This document shows, one piece after another, positions 56,797 to 64,000 of a stretch of DNA of 64,000 bases. How positions within the stretch are numbered: position 1 is the stretch's first letter; every line of letters begins with the position of its first letter. Both the position numbers and the translations under genes were made by a program. Source of the DNA: Sphingomonas sp. R-74633 (GTDB taxonomy: Bacteria > Pseudomonadota > Alphaproteobacteria > Sphingomonadales > Sphingomonadaceae); contig NZ_JACCFG010000002.1 of the NCBI RefSeq assembly GCF_013416555.1, positions 558,001 through 622,000 on the forward strand, read 5' to 3'. The notes under the pieces are model-generated. The model was given only the letters and a program-made list of their open reading frames with translations, did not search any database and was not told where the DNA came from.

Positions 56797-57633
56797 TTAC
56801 TCGGGTACGGCGATATTATCGATCAGCCGGGTGCCGCCGATCCGCGCAGCGGCGAGCAGGCGCATCGGCCGGCCGGCCTCCGGCGCACCGAGATTCTCGG
56901 CATCGGCGAGCGCGACATAATCGACCTCGAAGCCGGCGGCGGCGAGCGTCTCGCGTGCCTGGGCCAGCGCCGCCTCGGCATCGCCGCCCTCGGCGATCGT
57001 GCGGGCAACCGCACCGAGCGCACGCGGGAGCGCGACGGCCTTGGCGCGGTCTTCGGGCATCAGAAAGGCATTGCGCGACGAGAGCGCGAGGCCGTCGTCA
57101 TCGCGCTGGGTGAGCACCGACTGGATCTCGACGGGAAGGTTGAGATCGGTGGTCATGCGGCGGATCACCGCGAGCTGCTGCCAGTCCTTCTCGCCGAAGA
57201 ACGCCAGGTCGGGCTGGACCTGGTTGAACAGCTTGGAGACTACGGTGGCGACGCCGTCGAAATGGCCCGGGCGGTGCGCGCCCTCCAGCACTTCGCTGAC
57301 GCCCGAGACCGAGACGTTAGTCGCGAAGCCTTCGGGATAGACCACTTCGACCGGGGGCATCCATAGAACGTCGACGCCCGCGCCGGTGAGCAGGCGCGAA
57401 TCCGCGGCCTCCTTGCGGGGATATTTGGCAAGGTCCTCGTTCGCGCCGAACTGCTTCGGATTGACGAAGATCGAGACGACGACGCGGTCCGCGGAGCGCC
57501 TGGCCGCGTCGACCAGCGCCATATGCCCGTCATGCAGCGCCCCCATGGTGGGGACGAGAGCGATACGCTCGCCGGCCTGGCGCCAGGCGGAAATCGCCTC
57601 GCGAAGGGCTTCGAGCTGACGGACTGTTTGCAC
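56797..57633 (-). CDS. panC: Pantothenate synthetase
   Basis: 278 residues. Joins pantoate and beta-alanine using ATP. Signature LVPTMGALHDGHMALVDAAR, VSIFVNPKQFGANEDLAKYPR, FFGEKDWQQLAVIRRM, LSSRNAFLMPEDR. Starts with GTG; divergent from mipZ. Confidence 0.96.
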   Translation of the reverse strand: MQTVRQLEALREAISAWRQAGERIALVPTMGALHDGHMALVDAARRSADRVVVSIFVNPKQFGANEDLAKYPRKEAADSRLLTGAGVDVLWMPPVEVVYPEGFATNVSVSGVSEVLEGAHRPGHFDGVATVVSKLFNQVQPDLAFFGEKDWQQLAVIRRMTTDLNLPVEIQSVLTQRDDDGLALSSRNAFLMPEDRAKAVALPRALGAVARTIAEGGDAEAALAQARETLAAAGFEVDYVALADAENLGAPEAGRPMRLLAAARIGGTRLIDNIAVPE

Positions 57634-57712
57634 GCGTTAACACTTTCGATAAGACGGAAGCGCGGCCTTCTATGGGGGGGAGCCGGCGCGATCAAGTAAG
57701 GGATGTTGTAGG

Positions 57713-58507
57713 TTGAGCGAAGGGTCGAAGCGACTGCACGTTCTGGTTTTCGCGAACGAGAAGGGTGGGACGGGCAAGTCCACCACCGCCGTTCACACTG
57801 CGATCGCCCTTGCCTCGAAGGGTGCGCGCGTCGCCTGCTTCGATCTGGACCACCGCCAGCGGACGATGGGGCGCTATCTCGACAACCGCGCCGCGACCAG
57901 CAAGCGGATGGGGCGCGAGCTGCCGATGCCGGTCTATGACACGCATGACGGCGAGAGCATGTCCTATTTCTCCGAGGCGCTCGACAAGCTCGGCGAAGGC
58001 GCGGACTTCCTGGTGATCGACACGCCGGGCCGCGACGACAAGTTCGCGCGCATCGCAGTGACCAATGCCGACACGCTGGTCACGCCGATGAACGACAGCT
58101 TCGTCGACTTCGACCTGATCGGCCAGGTCGACCCCGATACCTTCAAGGTCGTCCGCCCGAGCTTCTATTCCGAGCTGATCTGGGAATCGCGCAAGCGCCG
58201 CGCCAAGGCGGACGGCGAGACGATCGACTGGGTGGTCCTGCGCAATCGCATGCAGCATATCGAGGCGCGCAACATGAAGCGCGTGTCCGAGGCGATCGAC
58301 CAGCTTTCCAAGCGCGTCGGCTTCCGGGTGATCTCGGGGCTTTCGGAGCGCGTGATCTATCGCGAGCTGTTCCCGCAGGGGCTGACGATGCTCGACAGCC
58401 GCGAGTTCGGCGAGATGGGCCTGGCGCACGTCGCCGCGCGCCAAGAGCTGCGCGAGATGATGGCCGGGCTCGCCCTTCCCGAAGTCACCATGCCGCTGTT
58501 CGCCTGA
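57713..58507 (+). CDS. mipZ: Division-plane positioning ATPase MipZ
   Basis: 264 residues, ParA/MinD superfamily. Deviant Walker A KGGTGKST (17-24), FDLDHRQRTMGRYLDNR which marks MipZ, VIDTPGRDD and NDSFVDFDLIGQVDP. In alphaproteobacteria MipZ forms gradients from the poles and inhibits FtsZ, placing the septum at midcell. Starts at TTG with AAGGG about ten bases upstream. Coupled to the next gene by TGATG. Confidence 0.95.
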   Translation: MSEGSKRLHVLVFANEKGGTGKSTTAVHTAIALASKGARVACFDLDHRQRTMGRYLDNRAATSKRMGRELPMPVYDTHDGESMSYFSEALDKLGEGADFLVIDTPGRDDKFARIAVTNADTLVTPMNDSFVDFDLIGQVDPDTFKVVRPSFYSELIWESRKRRAKADGETIDWVVLRNRMQHIEARNMKRVSEAIDQLSKRVGFRVISGLSERVIYRELFPQGLTMLDSREFGEMGLAHVAARQELREMMAGLALPEVTMPLFA

Positions 58508-58767
58508 TGCTCTTCAAGCTGCTCATTGCCGCCGGCGTGCTCTACGCGCTCTACCAGCTCGTGCTGAAGCCGCGCTCCAAGGGACCGCGCATGCCCGAGG
58601 ACGAGGCGCGCGCGATCCTGGGGATCACCGCCGAGGCGGACGAGGCGGACATCCGCGCGGCGCATCGCCGGCTGGTCAGCGCGGTGCATCCCGACAAGGG
58701 CGGATCGGCCGAGCTGACTCGCCGGATTAATGCGGCGCGCGACACCTTGTTACGCCTTCGCAATTGA
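58507..58767 (+). CDS. Small membrane-anchored J-domain protein
   Basis: 86 residues: one N-terminal transmembrane helix (LFKLLIAAGVLYALYQLVL) and a short J domain with EDEARAILGITAEADEADIR, AAHRRLVSAVHPDKGG. The HPD motif for stimulating DnaK is intact. The layout is like mitochondrial Tim14/Pam18. Overlaps the mipZ stop. Confidence 0.9.
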   Translation: MLFKLLIAAGVLYALYQLVLKPRSKGPRMPEDEARAILGITAEADEADIRAAHRRLVSAVHPDKGGSAELTRRINAARDTLLRLRN

Positions 58768-58819
58768 ACTTTCCGGCCCGCTCGGGGATTAGGCGGGCAC
58801 CAGTTCCCCCGGAGGCTTT

Positions 58820-60208
58820 ATGACGCACCGTTTCGACCCCACTTCACTGCGCGAGTATGACATTCGCGGGATCGTGGGAGAGGCTCTTGGCCCTGACGAC
58901 GCGCGCGCGATCGGCCGCGGCTTCGCCACGCTGCTGCGCCGCGCCGGCGGCACCCGCGTGGCAGTGGGCCGCGACGGCCGCCTGTCCTCGCCGATGCTCG
59001 AGGAAGCGCTGATCGAGGGGCTCACCGCCTCGGGCTGCTCGGTGGTGCGCACCGGCATGGGCCCGACCCCGATGCTATATTATGCCGAGGCTACGCTGGA
59101 GGTGGATGGCGGCATCCAGATAACCGGCAGCCACAATCCCGGCCATTATAACGGCTTCAAGATGGTGTTTCAGCACACCAGCTTCTTCGGCGAGAAGATC
59201 CAGCTGCTCGGCAAGATGGCCGCGGAAGGCGATTGGGACGACGGCGACGGCAGCGAGACCGTGACCGACGCCGATGTCGAGGACCTTTATGTCAGCCGCC
59301 TGCTCGCAGGATATGCCGGCGGCGCCTATCGCGTCGGATGGGATACGGGCAATGGCGCCGCCGGCCCGGTGATCGAGAAGCTGGTGAAGCTGCTCCCGGG
59401 TGAGCACCACACGTTGTTCACCGATGTGGACGGCAATTTCCCCAACCATCATCCCGATCCTACCGAGGAAAAGAACCTCGCCGATCTGAAGAAGCTCGTC
59501 GCCGACAAGCAGCTCGATTTCGGACTTGCCTTTGACGGTGATGGCGACCGTCTGGGCGCGATCGACGGAGAGGGCCGCGTGATCTGGGGCGATCAGCTTC
59601 TGTCCATTTTGGCTGAACCTGTTCTGCGCGTGGAGCCCGGCGCGACGATCATCGCCGATGTGAAGGCGTCGCAAATGCTGTTCGACCGAGTCGCAGAGCT
59701 CGGCGGCAAGCCCCTGATGTGGAAGACCGGGCACAGCCTGGTGAAGACCAAGATGAAGGAAACCGGCGCGCCGCTGGCCGGCGAGATGAGCGGCCACATC
59801 TTCTTCGCGCAGGATTATTACGGCTTCGACGACGCGCAATATGCCGCGATCCGGCTGATCCAGGCAGTCCATGTCATCGGCAAGTCGCTGACTGCGCTCA
59901 AGGACGCGATGCCCAAGCTGGTCAACACGCCCGAGATGCGTTTCCAGGTCGACGAGAGCCGCAAGTTCGCAGTGGTGGACGAAGTGCTCGACCGGCTCGA
60001 GGCCTCGGGCGCCGAGGTCAACCGCACCGACGGCGCACGCGTGAACACGCCCGACGGCTGGTGGCTGCTGCGCGCCTCGAACACGCAGGACGTGCTCGTC
60101 GCCCGCGCGGAGGCGAAGGACCAGGCCGGACTCGACCGGCTGCTCGCGCAGATCGACGACCAGCTCGCACAGAGCGGGTTGGTGCGCGGGGAGCAGGCGG
60201 CGCACTGA
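58820..60208 (+). CDS. pgmG: Phosphomannomutase/phosphoglucomutase (PgmG type)
   Basis: 462 residues. Phosphoserine Ser104 in TGSHNPGHYNG, metal loop DGDGDR (Asp239, 241, 243), sugar loop GEMSGHIFF, phosphate loop RASNTQD. Interconverts glucose- or mannose-1- and 6-phosphates for exopolysaccharide and envelope sugars. GGAGG lies four bases before ATG. Starts 52 bases after the J-protein gene. Confidence 0.95.
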   Translation: MTHRFDPTSLREYDIRGIVGEALGPDDARAIGRGFATLLRRAGGTRVAVGRDGRLSSPMLEEALIEGLTASGCSVVRTGMGPTPMLYYAEATLEVDGGIQITGSHNPGHYNGFKMVFQHTSFFGEKIQLLGKMAAEGDWDDGDGSETVTDADVEDLYVSRLLAGYAGGAYRVGWDTGNGAAGPVIEKLVKLLPGEHHTLFTDVDGNFPNHHPDPTEEKNLADLKKLVADKQLDFGLAFDGDGDRLGAIDGEGRVIWGDQLLSILAEPVLRVEPGATIIADVKASQMLFDRVAELGGKPLMWKTGHSLVKTKMKETGAPLAGEMSGHIFFAQDYYGFDDAQYAAIRLIQAVHVIGKSLTALKDAMPKLVNTPEMRFQVDESRKFAVVDEVLDRLEASGAEVNRTDGARVNTPDGWWLLRASNTQDVLVARAEAKDQAGLDRLLAQIDDQLAQSGLVRGEQAAH

Positions 60209-60213
60209 GCCCA

Positions 60214-60244
60214 CCTCCCTCTCCCCGCAGGCGGGGGGAGGGAG
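60214..60244 (+). terminator. Hairpin after pgmG
   Basis: Stem of about 14 bp (CTCCCTCTCCCCGC with GCGGGGGGAGGGAG), very short AG loop, followed by ATAAGACTC. Probable termination or REP-like structure. Confidence 0.5.
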
Positions 60245-60287
60245 ATAAGACTCGCATTTTGGTGCTTTCACCCCCACATGCGCGGTT

Positions 60288-61052
60288 ATGGCGTCATCCC
60301 ACCCGCCCATCATCCGAGTCATCGATCTGGAGACTACCGGCGACAAGCCGCCCGCGCACGCCGTGGTCGAGATCGGCTGGCAGGACGTCGCGCTGGGCAA
60401 GGACGGGCGCTGGGAGCTGTACGGCGAGGGCGGCAACCGGATGGTCAATCCGGGCCGGCCGATCCCGCCGCTGACCATGGCGATCCACCATATCCGCGAC
60501 GAGGATGTTGCCGACGCGCCCTGGTGGCACGACGTCGCGCGACCGATCCTCGATCCCTGGCCGCGCCGCGTGGCGCTCGCCGCGCACCGCGCGACTTTCG
60601 AGGAGCAATATTGCACGCCTGCGCTCACCCGCGGCGCCGACTGGATCTGCACCTGGAAATGCGCGCTGCGGCTCTGGCCGGACAGCGGCGGTTTCTCGAA
60701 CCAGTTCCTGCGCTATTGGCGCAATCCCGAGGGGCTGGTGCACGAACGCGGCCTGCCCGCGCACCGAGCTTTCCCTGACGCTTATGTCACCGCGCACCAT
60801 CTGCGCGACATGCTCAACGAAGCGAGCATCGCCCAGCTAATCGAATGGTCGAAGCTGCCCGGACTGCTGCCCCGCGTCCGCTTCGGGCCCGATCGCGGCA
60901 AGGAATGGAGCGAGATCGACGATGATTCGCTCAATGGCTTCCTGGGCGACCGCGACGAGGACATCCGCTTCACCGCACAGACCGAGCTGGCGCGGCGGCG
61001 CGGCGGTGGCCCCGTCGGCCGCGACGCGTCGACGCAGAATCTGCTGTTCTGA
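60288..61052 (+). CDS. DnaQ-like DEDDh 3'-5' exonuclease
   Basis: 254 residues. Exonuclease motif I IRVIDLETTGD, motif II around LAAHRATFEEQ, motif III HRAFPDAYVTAHHL (His and Asp of DEDDh). The C-terminal 60 residues (VRFGPDRGKEWSEIDDDSLN) resemble the small extension found in RNase T/exonuclease X relatives, and may help bind substrate. Housekeeping DNA or RNA trimming is the likely role. Confidence 0.85.
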   Translation: MASSHPPIIRVIDLETTGDKPPAHAVVEIGWQDVALGKDGRWELYGEGGNRMVNPGRPIPPLTMAIHHIRDEDVADAPWWHDVARPILDPWPRRVALAAHRATFEEQYCTPALTRGADWICTWKCALRLWPDSGGFSNQFLRYWRNPEGLVHERGLPAHRAFPDAYVTAHHLRDMLNEASIAQLIEWSKLPGLLPRVRFGPDRGKEWSEIDDDSLNGFLGDRDEDIRFTAQTELARRRGGGPVGRDASTQNLLF

Positions 61053-61053
61053 C

Positions 61054-61533
61054 CTAGCGCTTGCCCGCGATCAGCCAGCGCACCCCTTCGAGCACGATCC
61101 CGTAGACCAGATGCGAAGCCGCGCCATAGGCGTGGACTTCAAGTGAGGTGTCCTCCGGCCCCGGCGCCAGGCCGGCGGCGGGCACCGCGACTTCATCGAG
61201 CAGCGCGCTGGTGGCGATGCCATAGGCACTGCCGAAGCCGGCGCTCGCATCGGGCTGATATTCGGTGATCACCCCGTAAATGCCGCCGAGCACCGCGCCG
61301 GTGATATAGTGGATCGCCTGCCCCGCCTGCTCGCGATAATCGTCAGGCACCGGCGCATCGAGGATCGTCTCGCTCGCCTTGTCGGCAGCCTTTACCGTGG
61401 AGGGATCCCCACCCTTGTCATCCTCGGGCAGGAGCTTCCCGGCGGCATGCTGGAACGCCGCCATCGCCGCCGAGGCGACAAGCCCCGCGGCAACGCCGGC
61501 GAGCAGGCCGAGAAAGGGACGGGGCTTTGCCAT
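61054..61533 (-). CDS. DUF1440-like membrane protein
   Basis: 159 residues from ATG 61533. Four hydrophobic segments with GLLAGVAAGLVASAAMAAFQ at the N-terminus and HYITGAVLGGIYGVITEY in the middle, as in DUF1440 proteins. Function unknown. The stop lies two bases from the stop of the convergent exonuclease gene. Confidence 0.75.
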   Translation of the reverse strand: MAKPRPFLGLLAGVAAGLVASAAMAAFQHAAGKLLPEDDKGGDPSTVKAADKASETILDAPVPDDYREQAGQAIHYITGAVLGGIYGVITEYQPDASAGFGSAYGIATSALLDEVAVPAAGLAPGPEDTSLEVHAYGAASHLVYGIVLEGVRWLIAGKR

Positions 61534-61593
61534 TTCGGTCTCCGGCGCAGGGAGGAGCGCGCCGCCCCTCCCTGCCCGGCTCAACCGGTCACA

Positions 61594-62520
61594 TCAATAT
61601 TGGATGCGCTCTGCCTTGAGATTGTGCTTGGCGAGATAGGTCTGGACGCTGTCGCTGCCGGCGAGATGCCCCGCACCGACCGCGATGAACACCGTGCCCG
61701 GCTGCGCCATCCGCGCGGTGATCCAGTCGGCCCAGCGGGCGTTGCGATCGGACAGGACGACCTTGGCCAAGTCCGGCGTCTTGCGCATCTCTTCGTTGAG
61801 CGTGTCGCCGAGCGCGACCGGATCGCCAGCGGCCCATTGCACGACCATCTTGTCGAGCGTCGGCCCCGCGTTCTTATACTCGTCGACCGTGTTGACCAGG
61901 AACTTGATCTGCTGCTCGGCAGGCAGCTTGTCGAAGAAGCCAAGCTGCTCCTCCGCGGTCTCGAGACCAACCATTTTCTTGTTCGCAGCCTTGGCGGCTT
62001 CGGTGATCGTGCGCTCCGCGCCGCTGTTCGGATCATAGCCGAGCTTCTGCAGCGGGGCGATGCTGAGCGTCATCGCCGCGAACCACGGCTCAAAGCGATC
62101 GAGGGCTACGGCGGGCATGCCGAGATCGGTGAGCGCGGCGGCATAGGGCGCGCGGCTCGCCTCGGGCAGCTTCTCGGTGAGCGTCGGATCGGTGGCCGGC
62201 GCCAGCGCCGTCTTCATGATCAACGCCTGCATCGTCGGCAGATCGGGCTCGAGCATCTCAAGCACCACGGTGTCGCTCTTGTCGAACGCGGCCTTCACCG
62301 CTTCGTCGAACCAGCTGAGGCCGGGCTTGAGGACATGGACGGTGCCGAACAGATAGATGGTGGTGTCGGCATCCTTGACCACCCAGATCGCCGGATCGGC
62401 GTCCTTGGTGACGGGCGCCGGAGCAGCCTGCGCGGGCGCCGCCTGGGCATAGGCGACCGCGGGCAGCGTGAGCGCCATGGCAATGCCGGCTACAGCGGCG
62501 AGCAGCTTCTTCTTCAACAT
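61594..62520 (-). CDS. TraB/GumN family secreted protein
   Basis: 308 residues with signal peptide MLKKKLLAAVAGIAMALTLP..AYAQ. The two GxxH boxes that define TraB/GumN/Tiki proteins are GTVH (near residue 59) and VGAGHLAG near the C-terminus, with WFDEAV and KMVGLETAEEQLGFF between. Tiki relatives are metalloproteases; activity here is inferred. Confidence 0.88.
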   Translation of the reverse strand: MLKKKLLAAVAGIAMALTLPAVAYAQAAPAQAAPAPVTKDADPAIWVVKDADTTIYLFGTVHVLKPGLSWFDEAVKAAFDKSDTVVLEMLEPDLPTMQALIMKTALAPATDPTLTEKLPEASRAPYAAALTDLGMPAVALDRFEPWFAAMTLSIAPLQKLGYDPNSGAERTITEAAKAANKKMVGLETAEEQLGFFDKLPAEQQIKFLVNTVDEYKNAGPTLDKMVVQWAAGDPVALGDTLNEEMRKTPDLAKVVLSDRNARWADWITARMAQPGTVFIAVGAGHLAGSDSVQTYLAKHNLKAERIQY

Positions 62521-62548
62521 GCGGGATACACTCCAGTTGCGCGGCCTC

Positions 62549-62953
62549 TCAGGGCCGGAGTTTCTTCCAGAAATAGGCGGCGGCCATGACGATCATGGTC
62601 GCAATGAACAGGGCCTCATGGTCGGGCTCGGGCACCACGGCGCCCTTCCAGAGGAAATACCAATTGGCATAGGCGATCAGGTAGAAGTTGAGCGCGATCG
62701 TGCTGGCCAGATAATTGTCGCGCCGCTCGACCTCGTCGACGCTGCGCAGGAACCACCAGGTGCCGCCGCCGATGCCGAGCGTCAGCAGGACCACGATGCC
62801 GATCGCCACTGCGGCGGGCAGCACGCCCTGATTATGCTCCATCACGACCATTCCGGCGCCGATCACGCCGCCGAGCAGCATGAAGCCGGCCATCAGCCCC
62901 CAGAAACGGTTGCTGCGCGACTTTTCGGCGCGCTCGCCGGGACCCTCAGTCAT
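62549..62953 (-). CDS. Multi-pass membrane protein partner of the XRE regulator
   Basis: 134 residues with four transmembrane helices (LMAGFMLLGGVIGAGMVV, LPAAVAIGIVVLLTLGI, YLASTIALNFYLIAYANWYF, ALFIATMIVMAAAYFW). Overlaps the upstream XRE gene by eight bases and shares its promoter. Small XRE/membrane pairs of this type are common, and the membrane protein may control the regulator. Confidence 0.85.
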   Translation of the reverse strand: MTEGPGERAEKSRSNRFWGLMAGFMLLGGVIGAGMVVMEHNQGVLPAAVAIGIVVLLTLGIGGGTWWFLRSVDEVERRDNYLASTIALNFYLIAYANWYFLWKGAVVPEPDHEALFIATMIVMAAAYFWKKLRP

Positions 62954-63158
62954 CCTCGCCTCCCGACTCTGCATCGGAAAATATCTCCTCGATGGGCATG
63001 GCGAACAGTCGCGCGATCTTGAAGGCGAGCGGCAGCGACGGATCGTACTTGCCGGTCTCGATCGCATTCACCGCCTGGCGCGACACGCCGAGCCGGCCGC
63101 CAAGCTCCGCCTGGCTCCAGTCGCGTTCGGCACGCAGCACTTTCAGGCGGTTTCGCAA
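62946..63158 (-). CDS. XRE-family helix-turn-helix repressor
   Basis: 70 residues from TTG 63158. One HTH covering nearly the whole protein: LRAERDWSQAELGGRLGVSR, QAVNAIETGKYDPSLPLAFK, with a short tail IARLFAMPIEEIFSDAESGG. Close to the YgzD/PBSX-like group whose members pair with membrane proteins. Two identical-core palindromes flank its promoter, indicating autoregulation. Confidence 0.92.
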   Translation of the reverse strand: MRNRLKVLRAERDWSQAELGGRLGVSRQAVNAIETGKYDPSLPLAFKIARLFAMPIEEIFSDAESGGEDD

Positions 63159-63179
63159 CGGTTGGCCATGTCCCTATGA

Positions 63180-63196
63180 CCTGACACTCTGTCAGG
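63180..63196. promoter_or_regulatory. Operator 1 of the XRE gene
   Basis: 17-bp palindrome CCTGACACTCTGTCAGG (half site CCTGACA, spacer 3). It covers about +1 to +17 of the predicted transcript of the XRE gene, where a bound repressor would block initiation. Confidence 0.75.
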
Positions 63197-63203
63197 CACA
63201 CCT

Positions 63204-63231
63204 TACATAGCGAGTCGCACGGCGCTGTCAA
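63204..63231 (-). promoter_or_regulatory. Promoter of the XRE/membrane pair
   Basis: On the minus strand: -35 TTGACA (63231-63226) and -10 TATGTA (63209-63204), spacing 16. It gives a start near 63197 and a 39-base leader before TTG 63158. Confidence 0.7.
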
Positions 63232-63236
63232 CAACA

Positions 63237-63253
63237 CCTGACATAGTGTCAGG
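63237..63253. promoter_or_regulatory. Operator 2 of the XRE gene
   Basis: 17-bp palindrome CCTGACATAGTGTCAGG, same CCTGACA/TGTCAGG arms as operator 1, centres 57 bp apart. It ends five bases before the -35 box. Confidence 0.75.
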
Positions 63254-63258
63254 CTTGG

Positions 63259-64000
63259 CTAGCTTGCGATTTCCTTGATCGGGGTGCCGGCATCGGCGAT
63301 CCGGGCCGGATCGATGGCAAGCCCCTCCACCACCAGCTTGCGGCCCTGGACATAGTCCCTGACCGCATTGACGCAGTCGAGCGCGATCACCCGGCCATCG
63401 CGGTAATAGACCAGGGAGAAGCTGCGCGTGGCGGGATCACCGCGGACCACCGCCGCGTCATGGCCGGCGGAGAGCCCGACGGTCTGGAGCTTGAGGTCGT
63501 ACTGGTTGGACCAGAACCAGGGGACGGCGTCGTAGCTGGCCTCGACTCCGCAGATCGCCTTGGCCGCGACCGTGGCCTGATCATTGGCGTTCTGGACCGA
63601 CTCCAACCGGATCGCGGCGTCGGCGGCGTAGCGGTTGGCATGGAGCGCGCAGTCGCCGATCGCGAAGATGTCGGGCAGGCTGGTGCGGCACTGCTCATCG
63701 ACCAGCACGCCATTGCCGCCCGCCGCGCCGGCGTCGAGCAAGGGCGCTACGGCGGGGACGACGCCGATGCCGACAATCGCCATTTGCGCGGGGATGACCT
63801 CGCCGCTCGCCAGGCGGACGCCGGTGACGGTCTCGGTGCCCTCGATCGCCTCGACCTGGACGCCCAGGCGGATCTCGACGCCGTGCGCACGGTGCTCGGC
63901 CTCGAAGAAGCGCGACAGCGGCTCGCCGGCGACGCGGGCGAGAACGCGGTCCTGCGCTTCAAGCACGGTGACCTGTTTGCCGAGCTTGGCGAGCACCGCG
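63259..64000 (-). CDS. FAD-dependent ferredoxin/NAD(P)H reductase, C-terminal part (5' end outside window)
   Basis: About 247 residues are visible; the gene runs off the right edge. Second Rossmann unit ([20 protein letters not shown]), [17 protein letters not shown]-binding [11 protein letters not shown], and the reductase C-terminal domain [20 protein letters not shown]. Such enzymes pass electrons from NAD(P)H to a ferredoxin for oxygenases or P450s. The partner genes, if any, are outside the window. Confidence 0.9.
   Translation of the reverse strand, partial: AVLAKLGKQVTVLEAQDRVLARVAGEPLSRFFEAEHRAHGVEIRLGVQVEAIEGTETVTGVRLASGEVIPAQMAIVGIGVVPAVAPLLDAGAAGGNGVLVDEQCRTSLPDIFAIGDCALHANRYAADAAIRLESVQNANDQATVAAKAICGVEASYDAVPWFWSNQYDLKLQTVGLSAGHDAAVVRGDPATRSFSLVYYRDGRVIALDCVNAVRDYVQGRKLVVEGLAIDPARIADAGTPIKEIAS

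Overview
The window is a compact, high-GC stretch of chromosome from an alphaproteobacterium, most likely a sphingomonad (Sphingomonas or a close relative). This assignment rests on protein character and gene order and was not tested by a search. It is supported by a MipZ division ATPase, a MucR/Ros-type zinc-finger regulator, a Fur without the extra C-terminal cysteines, ALAS-type HemA (the C4 pathway), a PgmG-type phosphomannomutase, and the blocks tsaB-rimI-mucR-fur-plsC-miaB and phoH-ybeY-corC. I see no prophage, CRISPR array, rRNA, tRNA or complete insertion sequence. The only mobile-looking DNA is a family of paired-hairpin (REP-like) repeats.

Layout. 1-2.2 kb: the front of a leftward SUF iron-sulphur operon (regulator, sufB, a small secreted protein), coupled by ATGA overlaps. 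2.2-8.0 kb: an AraC-type regulator, then rightward pyrD, gamma-glutamyltransferase and an acyl-CoA ligase. 8.2-11.1 kb: a periplasmic M16 protease, convergent with the ligase across a bidirectional terminator. 11.3-22.6 kb: mostly rightward housekeeping genes: a lipid-hydroxylase-like protein, Nfu-type scaffold, RutE-like reductase, tsaB, rimI, mucR, fur, plsC, miaB, a membrane diguanylate cyclase, phoH, ybeY and corC. 22.6-31.7 kb: a 0.5 kb non-coding stretch with a strong promoter, katG, a sugar dehydrogenase, agmatine deiminase, an M28 peptidase, a CE15 glucuronoyl esterase and an unknown. 32-41 kb: an S9 peptidase, rpsD, chorismate mutase, duplicated small secreted proteins, the leftward operon rpiB-glyA-nrdR-trmJ, two small lipoproteins and a LytTR regulator. 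41-47 kb: a DUF1579-like protein, the betaine-lipid genes btaA-btaB, a membrane LuxR-type regulator with a DUF4199 partner, two membrane proteins and hemA. 47-57 kb: murI, a membrane LuxR-type regulator with EF-hands, plsY-dprA, a YghU-type GST, a DUF4403 protein and topA. 57-64 kb: panC, mipZ, a membrane J-protein, pgmG, a DEDDh exonuclease, DUF1440 and TraB/GumN proteins, an autoregulated-looking XRE/membrane pair, and the end of a ferredoxin reductase.

Themes. Iron and redox: SUF genes with their regulator, the Nfu scaffold, Fur, KatG, HemA, ferredoxin reductase. Envelope lipids: PlsC, PlsY, acyl-CoA ligase, BtaA/BtaB, LpxO-like hydroxylase. Three membrane-anchored one-component regulators lie within 9 kb.

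The most unusual items are a transmembrane HTH regulator with a periplasmic EF-hand domain, a REP-like element read in frame at the start of a secreted protein gene, two perfect 17-bp operators around the XRE promoter, a candidate small RNA opposite the pyrD leader, and the gene-free block before katG.
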